NCBI GenBank assembly: GCA_903916205.1
Contig: CAIWVX010000220.1
Location: 1 to 8,023, forward strand
Source of the DNA: an uncultured beta proteobacterium
GTDB lineage: Bacteria > Pseudomonadota > Gammaproteobacteria > Burkholderiales > Rhodocyclaceae
Length of the DNA stretch: 8,023 nt
Direction: 5' to 3'
Part shown: positions 1 through 6,105 of the stretch, in pieces
Position numbering within the stretch: position 1 is the first letter of the stretch
Layout: every line of letters begins with the position of its first letter
Notes under the pieces: generated by a model
Database searches by the model: none
What the model saw: the letters and a program-made list of their open reading frames with translations, nothing else
What the model was told of the DNA's origin: nothing
Made by a program: the position numbers and the translations under genes

Positions 1-79
1 GATAAAGCCGCGTCGCGCCCCTGAATTCGGACGTAGGCAAAGAATCTCTTTATCCACACATCGACTCCAGTGAAAATGT

Positions 80-997
80 ATGTGGACACATAGCGTAGCT
101 TCATTTCATGAACTCTTAGATCTCCGTGCCAGCGAGAGGCTTTTATCTGAATTAACATATATATTTCAATATGCTAGGTCTAGGTCTGGCACAGCCTTCA
201 TGAAGAATAATCCTCAACTATTTTTAATGCCAGAATTTTGCCCTTACTGTGCGTCGAAATGCGAGCTGATTGATACAAAGGTAACACGTTATCAGGTAAA
301 TAGTTTTGATATTGAGCATGTGTCCTCAATGCTTTATATATGTCAAGTATGTGGCTGGTGGACTATACCATGCTTAAAGATTCATTATGAATCGGACAAT
401 GAAACCGAGTTCTATTTTGCTGGTCAAGCGCGGGGTGAATTGGTGTCTTTCGATACGTCAGTTGCTGAGCAACCGATGATTGAACTTAAAAGATATTTGG
501 CTGCACACTATGAAGCTAGGTATGTAATAGACCCATTTAAGGTTGAAGCAATCGTGGCTTCGATCTTCCGCGATGCGGGATACATGGTAGAAGAAACATC
601 CCGCTCAGGTGACAATGGTATCGATCTTTTTGTTGTACAGAAGAACGATAGTACTCGTGCCGCAATACAGGTAAAAAGGTACAAAGGGTCTGTGGGTGCC
701 GAACTAATACGGTCTTTTGCAGGCGCACTGCTTTATGAAGGCGTTACAAGAGGGGTATTCGTAACTACACATAAATTTACTCGTGGGGCAAGAATTACTG
801 CGCATAATTACGACCAAGATCGTGGCTACTATATTGACCTAATTGACGGTGAGCGACTGCTCAGTATGTTAAAGGTCGGAGTTAAGCCTGCATTTGAAAA
901 AAGCGGAGAGTTGCACGGGGTCGTTTCTGAATTATGGTCTGCTCCAGAAGCGATTGCGCAAAGTATGCTAAACAGCTTTACGTATATTGAGATTTAG
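80..997 (+). CDS. Mrr-type restriction endonuclease-like protein with N-terminal zinc ribbon
   Basis: Predicted DNA-cleaving protein of 305 residues. Seen: Cys pairs C54-x2-C57 and C88-x2-C91 (extra Cys at 61 and 98), suggesting a zinc ribbon at about 50-100. From about 152 to 245 it has the Mrr_cat pattern: a helix around FKVEAIVASIF, then SGDNGIDLF with D182, then IQVKRY with Q197 and K199, then a GVFVTTHKFTRGA strand. D182 and Q197-x-K199 fit the PD-(D/E)xK nuclease site with the Q variant common in Mrr proteins. Family knowledge: Mrr proteins cut modified or foreign DNA; the target here is unknown. The start is the first ATG after an in-frame TGA at 71-73; no clear Shine-Dalgarno is visible, and Met41 is an alternative. 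The gene is clearly AT-richer than the operon beside it and uses codons such as ATA and AGG, suggesting transfer. No methyltransferase or partner gene is visible, though the left flank is cut off. Confidence 0.82.
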   Translation: MWTHSVASFHELLDLRASERLLSELTYIFQYARSRSGTAFMKNNPQLFLMPEFCPYCASKCELIDTKVTRYQVNSFDIEHVSSMLYICQVCGWWTIPCLKIHYESDNETEFYFAGQARGELVSFDTSVAEQPMIELKRYLAAHYEARYVIDPFKVEAIVASIFRDAGYMVEETSRSGDNGIDLFVVQKNDSTRAAIQVKRYKGSVGAELIRSFAGALLYEGVTRGVFVTTHKFTRGARITAHNYDQDRGYYIDLIDGERLLSMLKVGVKPAFEKSGELHGVVSELWSAPEAIAQSMLNSFTYIEI

Positions 998-1399
998 CGC
1001 TGACAATCCCTAACGAATTAAGGTTAGATCGTGCGAAGCCACGATCTGAACCGTTTGTTGGACGAGCCCGGACTCGGAGCGCCATTTGGCCCCTTAGCAA
1101 ATAGGTATTTTTGAAAGCCCCTCGGTGTGATGTTTTACCGGTAGGGCGACAGGTTGATTACCCCTTCAAGCGCACCATTACAGCCGCCGATGCTCGATTC
1201 GGGCGGTAATTGACTCGGCGCTTCCGAATTCAGAGCACACCACACCCTCAGCTTGCGGAAACTGATTTTTACGCATTTGCCAAGGGTGGTTCGCTTACAT
1301 GATCAGCCGGTTCCCTCGGTGGCAATGGGCCGCTGAGCCGGTGTCCAAGCGCCGTGTGAGAACACTGAGCTCTACTCCCTCGGGACGGGGAAGTCTCTT
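998..1399. other. Gene-free interval between the nuclease gene and the transporter operon
   Basis: These 402 bases separate two convergent transcription units. I found no convincing gene on either strand. The interval holds the attC-like palindrome described separately (1008-1063), an imperfect inverted repeat at 1177-1210 (ATTA and CCGCC paired with GGCGG and TAAT, with small bulges), and an 8-bp palindrome TACCGGTA at 1136-1143. No hairpin followed by a clean T-run is visible downstream of either flanking gene, so I could not place an intrinsic terminator for the nuclease gene or for the operon. Composition shifts from AT-rich to GC-rich across the interval, consistent with a junction between acquired and resident DNA. 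Confidence 0.6.
1008..1063 (-). other. attC-like integron recombination site (candidate)
   Basis: Read on the minus strand, the site begins with GTCCAAC (1063-1057), a full match to the R'' box RYYYAAC. It ends with GTTAGGG (1014-1008), matching R' GTTRRRY except for the last base. Between them lies a 12-bp stem (1022-1033 with 1040-1052) closed by a GCTTCG loop. One unpaired base (G1048 on +, C on -) sits just after GGTT. In known attC sites such as those of aadA cassettes, the L'' box carries the same extra C after GTT, which sets polarity to the minus strand here. Spacers are 5 nt (R''-L'') and 8 nt (L'-R'), and the 56-bp length is in the short attC range. It starts 10 nt after the nuclease stop, as attC sites do in cassettes, but the polarity is opposite to that gene. 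No integrase or second clear attC is visible. A plain stem-loop or weak terminator is the alternative. Confidence 0.45.
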
Positions 1400-3289
1400 T
1401 CATTTATTGGGGGGATTCGCGGGTGAGGGCGTTTCGCCTGTCAAGCGAATGATTTTCTGTGCTCCCGTCAGCGATGGACTGGGGACCGCCGAAAGTAGCG
1501 CCTGAGTGTAAAGGTGGCGTGGAGAATTCATCACTTCGTCAACCCGCCCCCGTTCGACAATGCGGCCCAGATACATGACCGCCACCTCATGCGCCAGATA
1601 TTCGACGACGGCAAAATTGTGGGTAATGAACAGGTAGGCCAGCCCCAGATCATCTTGCAGGGATTTGAGCAGATTGAGAATCTGCGCTTGTACCGATACG
1701 TCAAGCGCTGAAGTGGGTTCGTCGCAGATGATCAATTCGGGTTGTACGGCCAATGCTCGGGCAATGGCAATGCGTTGCCGTTGACCACCGGAAAATTCGT
1801 GCGGATAGCGTTGCGCGGCCGCTGGATCCAGCCCGACCTGCTGCAGCAAGCGGGCAATAGCCGCCTCTCGCCCGGCATTGGGCTGTTCAACGCCGAGGGC
1901 GCTCATGCCTTCGCCGATGATTTCACCGACCGAAAGGCGCGGGTTGAGTGAGGCAAAGGGATCCTGAAAAATCATCTGCATACGCCGTCGCAAGGGGCGT
2001 AATTCATGCCGAGAGAGAACGGTCAGTTCGCGCCCTGCCAGTTGCACGCTACCGGCACTGGGCTTGATCAGTTGCAGAATGGCCTTGCCTGCCGTCGTCT
2101 TGCCGCAACCGGACTCGCCGACCAGCGCCAGGGTACGGCCACGCGCCAATTCAAACGAAACGTCATCGACCGCTTTGACGTGTCCGACCGTTCGTTGAAA
2201 CACGCCGCGCCGGATGGGGAAATGGACGCGAAGATGGTCTACCGTCAGCAATGCGCTGTCGGGTGTTGCAAGCGAGTTCGTTTCTCTCAGAGCCTGCGGA
2301 GCGCTGGCTACCAGCCGTTCCGGCTCGGCCAAGAGATGACAGCGAACACGATGTTGCTCACCGACTTGATGCCACTTTGGCGCTTCAGCACGGCAGCGTT
2401 CCCAAGCGTGCGGACAGCGTTCGGCAAAACGACAACCGGAGGGCATGGCGGTGAGTGCGGGCACCTGCCCGTCGATGGTTTCCAGACGGCCACCGCGACG
2501 GGTGATGTCGGGTAGCGCGGCAAACAATTTTTGCGTATACGGGTGGCGCGGCGAGCTAAAGAAGGCTTCGCGCGGGGCTTCTTCGATAATTTCTCCGGCA
2601 TACATGACGCCAACGCGATGCGCCATCTGCGCGACTACGCCAAGATCGTGAGTAATCAGCAACATCCCCATGCCATGCTCGGCTTGCAAACGGCGCAGGA
2701 GGTCGAGAATCTGCGCCTGAATGGTCACATCAAGCGCAGTGGTTGGTTCATCCGCCACCAACAGGCGCGGGTTGCCCGCTAGGGCCACGGCGATCATCAC
2801 CCGCTGCTTCATGCCGCCGGACAGTTGAAACGGATAGTCGTTCAGCCGCCGTGCCGCATCAGCCATACCAACTGCATTTAATAATTCCAACGCTCTTTGG
2901 CGTGCGGCCTCGCCGCTCAGCGCCAAATGGCGTTCGAGCACTTCTTCGATCTGCCGCCCGACGGTCATCACCGGATTAAGACTGGTGGCTGGTTCCTGAA
3001 AGATCATTGCCATGCCGCCGCCACGTACGGCGCGCATATCGACTTCCGGCAATTGCAGTAAATCGTTTCCTGCGAAACGAACCTCTCCGCCAAGAATTCG
3101 CCCGGCGGCAGGCAGTAGACGCAATAAGGACAAGGCCGTTACCGATTTCCCACAGCCTGATTCGCCGAGTAAAGCTAGCGTTTCACCAGCGGTAAGATCG
3201 AAAGAGACGTCTGAAACGGCGGTCAGCAGAGTTCGCCCCGAAGCAAAACCGACGCTTAAATCTTGGACGGAAAGTAATGGCTTAAACAT
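1400..3289 (-). CDS. Double-domain ABC transporter ATPase of peptide-import type (DppD-DppF fusion, YejF-like)
   Basis: Cytoplasmic motor of the importer, hydrolysing ATP to drive substrate uptake; 629 residues from ATG 3289. Domain 1: Walker A GESGCGKS 42-49, Q-loop Q98, signature LSGGM 156-160, Walker B DE 180-181, switch H214. Domain 2: Walker A GESGCGKT 391-398, Q442, signature FSGGQ 499-503, DE 523-524, H557. Both sites look competent. Between them an oligo_HPY-type tail carries Cys 286, 292, 299 and 317, resembling the cysteine set that binds an Fe-S cluster in some DppD proteins (family knowledge). E. coli YejF is about 530 residues; the extra length is mainly this tail. An in-frame GTG at 3331 would add 14 residues reading into a repeat element, so I prefer ATG 3289, where [15 protein letters not shown] begins the usual domain. 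Neither start has a good Shine-Dalgarno. It is the last gene of the operon. Confidence 0.93.
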   Translation of the reverse strand: MFKPLLSVQDLSVGFASGRTLLTAVSDVSFDLTAGETLALLGESGCGKSVTALSLLRLLPAAGRILGGEVRFAGNDLLQLPEVDMRAVRGGGMAMIFQEPATSLNPVMTVGRQIEEVLERHLALSGEAARQRALELLNAVGMADAARRLNDYPFQLSGGMKQRVMIAVALAGNPRLLVADEPTTALDVTIQAQILDLLRRLQAEHGMGMLLITHDLGVVAQMAHRVGVMYAGEIIEEAPREAFFSSPRHPYTQKLFAALPDITRRGGRLETIDGQVPALTAMPSGCRFAERCPHAWERCRAEAPKWHQVGEQHRVRCHLLAEPERLVASAPQALRETNSLATPDSALLTVDHLRVHFPIRRGVFQRTVGHVKAVDDVSFELARGRTLALVGESGCGKTTAGKAILQLIKPSAGSVQLAGRELTVLSRHELRPLRRRMQMIFQDPFASLNPRLSVGEIIGEGMSALGVEQPNAGREAAIARLLQQVGLDPAAAQRYPHEFSGGQRQRIAIARALAVQPELIICDEPTSALDVSVQAQILNLLKSLQDDLGLAYLFITHNFAVVEYLAHEVAVMYLGRIVERGRVDEVMNSPRHLYTQALLSAVPSPSLTGAQKIIRLTGETPSPANPPNK

Positions 3290-3317
3290 ATACGGGTGGT
3301 AATAAAAAGAACGAATC

Positions 3318-3408
3318 CACCACAAAGACACAGAGACACAGAGTTTTCGCAGAGAATACCATCAGGAATTTCTCTGAGATCCCTCTGCGCCTCGGTGTCT
3401 CTGTGGTG
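3318..3408. repeat. Palindromic intergenic element, copy 1 (permease-ATPase gap)
   Basis: A 91-bp inverted repeat with 26-nt outer arms at 3318-3343 and 3383-3408, of which 22 positions match. Three of the four mismatches become G-U pairs in RNA copied from the minus strand, which is the operon transcript. An inner stem pairs CAGAGAA (3350-3356) with TTCTCTG (3370-3376). The arms consist of CACAGAG-type units. The element lies 25 nt past the permease stop and 28 nt before the preferred ATPase ATG. Its last 30 nt (3378-3407) are identical to 4935-4964 in copy 2. There is no T-run after the stem on the transcribed strand, so it does not look like a normal terminator. Confidence 0.9.
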
Positions 3409-3433
3409 AGATTTGAAATGTTTGCCATTCTAT

Positions 3434-4855
3434 TTACGTCCCCATTCTCGGATCGAAGGCATCGCGCACGGCGTCAGCTAGCAGGTTGGCGGCCAGCACC
3501 AGTGTGAACATGAAGACGAAGGCCGTGACCAGTGACCACCAGACCATTGGCTCACGCGCCAGCTCCATGCGGGCGCTGTTGATCATGGTGCCGAAGCTGA
3601 TCATGCTTGGATCGACGCCGATACCGACGTAGGACAACACGGCTTCGGCCAGTACCAGACTGGAAAAATCCATGACTAAGGCGATGATCACGATGTGCAT
3701 CAGATTGGGCAGAATGTGGCGCAGGATGATGCGCAGGTCGGCCACCCCAAAGGCTTGCGCCGCCTGAATATATTCCAGTTCGCGGAGCTTCAAGGTTTCG
3801 CCGCGCAACAGGCGGCACAGGCCCGTCCAACTGGTCATGCCGAGAATGAAGCACAGCGCCAACAAACGCAGATCAGCACGTTCGGCGGCGGTGGCAAACC
3901 ATTGTGGATGGGTGTCGATAATCACCTGCATCATCAGCACCGCCGCCGCGATTAACAGTACGCCGGGAATCGAACTTAGCGTGGTGTAGAGGTATTGAAT
4001 GAGATCATCCACCCAACCTCGGAAGTAGCCCGCGAGGAGGCCCAGCAGGATAGCCAGCGGCAAGGTTACCAGCGTTGTCACCAGCCCGATGACCAGTGCC
4101 GTGCGCACGCTTTTCAGGATTTGGTAAAACACATCCTGGCCGACTTTGTCAGTACCGAAAACGTGGAAATCGACGCACAGCGCCAGCAACGGCAACACGG
4201 TCAACAACAGGCTAGCCAAGGTCAGCAAGACGGCGTTCCAAGCGAATTCTGACTCACCGCGCCACAGCCCCCGCCAAGCTTTGATCATCGAGATCGTTTG
4301 GCTGCGAGCCAATAGATAGGTGCATCCCAGAGCAAGGATGATGAAGATCAAGGCCGCGCTGGCCTCAGCGACCAGTACACGTTTTATGATCTGGCTTTGA
4401 CGCGGCGCTTCATCCTGACCAAGCCACGCGCCGCCAAATTTTAAACGCGGAAAATCACGCGTCACCCGGAGGCGGCCATCGGCTTCGCGCACTTCAATCG
4501 ACTCCTTGGCATAGGCGCGGATTGCCAAGGGTTCGGAATAGGTTTTTTCGTTACGCAAACGCAACGGAGAAGCCAACGCATCCAGCGCGGACAGCACTTC
4601 GATGGTGTACACCACCGGCTGATTCGCCTCTTTGTTTTCAAGACGCGGACGGTAATGCAGTGAATCAAGCAGACCGATCAACACAAAAGCCAGCAACACC
4701 GTGGCCGCCGCCATCCCCGGTCGGTTACGCCCGACCCGCCGCCAAGCCGCACACAACAACGGATTGCGCGAGGACAACGCACCAAGCACCAGCGTCGCCA
4801 GCACCAGCAGCCAGATCAACACGTCAGACCAGAGCAGGACGGGGAGGAAAGTCAT
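3434..4855 (-). CDS. ABC peptide transporter permease, DppC/YejE type, with N-terminal extension
   Basis: Inner-membrane channel subunit of 473 residues. The conserved permease part starts near 230 with FGTDKVGQDVF (233-243) and carries the EAA loop at about 351-385 (RGETLKLRELEYIQAAQAFG, then RHILPN), which docks on the ATPase. Likely membrane spans lie around 8-28, 47-65, 160-182, 206-228, 253-278, 292-312, 330-348, 383-410 and 440-462. DppC-type proteins are usually about 300 residues and YejE about 340. The extra N-terminal part here includes a polar stretch at about 66-158 between spans 2 and 3, probably periplasmic, of unknown role. The ATG at 4855 has no strong Shine-Dalgarno. The gene is flanked by palindromic elements on both sides and should pair with the permease encoded just upstream. 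Confidence 0.92.
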   Translation of the reverse strand: MTFLPVLLWSDVLIWLLVLATLVLGALSSRNPLLCAAWRRVGRNRPGMAAATVLLAFVLIGLLDSLHYRPRLENKEANQPVVYTIEVLSALDALASPLRLRNEKTYSEPLAIRAYAKESIEVREADGRLRVTRDFPRLKFGGAWLGQDEAPRQSQIIKRVLVAEASAALIFIILALGCTYLLARSQTISMIKAWRGLWRGESEFAWNAVLLTLASLLLTVLPLLALCVDFHVFGTDKVGQDVFYQILKSVRTALVIGLVTTLVTLPLAILLGLLAGYFRGWVDDLIQYLYTTLSSIPGVLLIAAAVLMMQVIIDTHPQWFATAAERADLRLLALCFILGMTSWTGLCRLLRGETLKLRELEYIQAAQAFGVADLRIILRHILPNLMHIVIIALVMDFSSLVLAEAVLSYVGIGVDPSMISFGTMINSARMELAREPMVWWSLVTAFVFMFTLVLAANLLADAVRDAFDPRMGT

Positions 4856-4875
4856 CAGAAAAAACCGGAAAATCC

Positions 4876-4964
4876 ACCACAGAGGCGCAGAGGCGCAGAG
4901 GAAACGCAGAGAAGTTCGTTTTTTTTTTCTCTGCGATCCCTCTGCGCCTCGGTGTCTCTGTGGT
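4876..4964. repeat. Palindromic intergenic element, copy 2 (permease-permease gap)
   Basis: An 89-bp inverted repeat with outer arms at 4876-4901 and 4939-4964, 23 of 26 positions matching. A 9-bp inner stem pairs CGCAGAGAA (4905-4913) with TTCTCTGCG (4927-4935). The left arm shows the unit structure most clearly: CRCAGAGG repeated three times in tandem. A run of ten T (4919-4928) on the + strand sits in the loop region, not after the stem. The element lies 20 nt past the upstream permease stop and 20 nt before the downstream permease ATG. Confidence 0.9.
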
Positions 4965-4984
4965 AGGTGTGTAATTTCATCAAA

Positions 4985-5962
4985 TCACCCAAAACGTATC
5001 CTTGGATCAACGAAGGTATAGGAAATATCGGTCAAAATCAGGCCGACGATGTACAGCACCGAGCCGATGAAAACCATCGCCCGCACCACGGCAAAATCCT
5101 GTGCGTTGATGGCGTCAATGGTATAGCTGCCCAGCCCCGGAATGCCGAAGAAGGATTCGCTCAGTAGCGAGCCCATGAATAACAGCGGAATGACGACGAC
5201 CACGCCGGTCAGGATCGGAATCATGGCGTTGCGCAAGACATGGCGGAATAACACCGTGACCTCGGACAGCCCTTTGGCTCGTGCGGTTCGCACGTAGTCC
5301 TTGCTGATTTCTTCAAGAAAAATCGTGCGATACCAGCGTGCCGAGGAACCGATGCCAGAAATAATCCCGATGACGACCGGTAGGATTAGAAATTTCCAAG
5401 CGTCCAGCCCGCCGCTGTAACCCGAAATGGGGACGAGCCGCCAGAGTTTGCTGATTAAAAACTGCCCGCCGATGATATAAAACAGACCGGAAATCGACAT
5501 CATCGCTACACACAAAACAACGCCCCAGAAATCGAGCGGCGTGGCGCGAAAGAACGCCAGCAACAAAGCCAGGCTGACCGTCACCCAAAGCCCGAGCGCG
5601 AAGGTTGGCAGGGCAATGGCCAGCGATGGCCCCATGCGAGAAGTCATTTCCTTGGCGATGTCACGCCCGTCTTCGGCCCGCCCGAAATCACCGACAAACA
5701 GACGCACCGATTTGCTGAAAAAAATAGTCTCGGTCAACTGATTGAAGCCTTGCGCTTCGGCGTTGATAAACAGCGGCTTGTCATAGCCGCGCTCGGCTTT
5801 CCACTGGTTAATGGCTTGCGGCGTCACCCGCTTTACGCCCAGTTGCATACGCGCCATGTCGTCGGGGGTGTTGACGACAAAAAACAGCGCGAAGGTGATG
5901 AGATTCACGCCGATCAAAATCGGAATGGCATAGAGCAGTCGGCGTAGGAGGTAAGCAAGCAT
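4985..5962 (-). CDS. ABC peptide transporter permease, DppB/YejB type
   Basis: Inner-membrane channel subunit of 325 residues, a normal length for the family. Seen: N-terminal MLAYLLRRLLYAIPILIGV, the classic DppB/OppB opening, with a first span at about 10-30; a periplasmic loop of about 80 residues; further spans at about 113-138, 145-175, 190-206, 248-275 and 293-312. The EAA loop at 218-252 reads KDYVRTARAKGLSE then HVLRNAMIP, the contact site for the ATPase. The C-terminal TFVDPRIRFG is also typical. The ATG at 5962 is preceded by AAAGAGAA, a modest ribosome-binding candidate and the best in the operon. It follows the binding-protein gene and precedes the second permease, the standard order for a heterodimeric peptide channel. 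The substrate is not deducible; yejABEF of E. coli, the closest gene order I know, takes up peptides including microcin C. Confidence 0.94.
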   Translation of the reverse strand: MLAYLLRRLLYAIPILIGVNLITFALFFVVNTPDDMARMQLGVKRVTPQAINQWKAERGYDKPLFINAEAQGFNQLTETIFFSKSVRLFVGDFGRAEDGRDIAKEMTSRMGPSLAIALPTFALGLWVTVSLALLLAFFRATPLDFWGVVLCVAMMSISGLFYIIGGQFLISKLWRLVPISGYSGGLDAWKFLILPVVIGIISGIGSSARWYRTIFLEEISKDYVRTARAKGLSEVTVLFRHVLRNAMIPILTGVVVVIPLLFMGSLLSESFFGIPGLGSYTIDAINAQDFAVVRAMVFIGSVLYIVGLILTDISYTFVDPRIRFG

Positions 5963-5993
5963 GGGTTCTCTTTAATCTCGAACAAAACCATGA

Positions 5994-6081
5994 ACCACAG
6001 AGGCACAAAGACACAGAGAAAACCCACAGAGAAAAACAAGTTCTTCTCTGTGAATCCTCTGTGCCTTTGTGTCTCTGTGGT
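5994..6081. repeat. Palindromic intergenic element, copy 3 (binding protein-permease gap)
   Basis: An 88-bp inverted repeat with 25-nt outer arms at 5994-6018 and 6057-6081, 23 of 25 positions matching, and a perfect 9-bp inner stem CACAGAGAA (6025-6033) with TTCTCTGTG (6044-6052). At two outer-stem positions and one inner-stem position both arms carry A/T pairs where copy 2 has G/C pairs, so pairing is kept while sequence changes. It lies 24 nt past the binding-protein stop and 31 nt before the permease ATG. Confidence 0.9.
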
Positions 6082-6105
6082 GAAACAGGTTTTGAATCAT
6101 ATTAT

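Noticed and set aside
1022..1056. Hairpin after the nuclease gene read as an ordinary intrinsic terminator
   Set aside because: The stem is followed by GTTTGTTGG and not by a T-run, while the surrounding boxes and the single bulged base fit attC better. I kept the terminator reading only as an alternative.
1299..1505. Short + strand frame at the operon's 3' end
   Set aside because: It overlaps the ATPase C-terminus on the opposite strand, has no Shine-Dalgarno and shows no recognisable sequence.
2006..2515. Open frame on the + strand within the ATPase region
   Set aside because: Antisense to well-conserved ATPase motifs, with no domain signature of its own.
3318..6081. Repeats considered as a CRISPR array
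   Set aside because: Only three copies, about 1.1-1.6 kb apart with genes between them, and each is a long palindrome. There are no short regular spacers.
3318..6081. Palindromic elements considered as intrinsic terminators
   Set aside because: No U-run follows the stems on the transcribed strand, and termination in every gap would separate genes whose products must work together. Partial attenuation remains possible.
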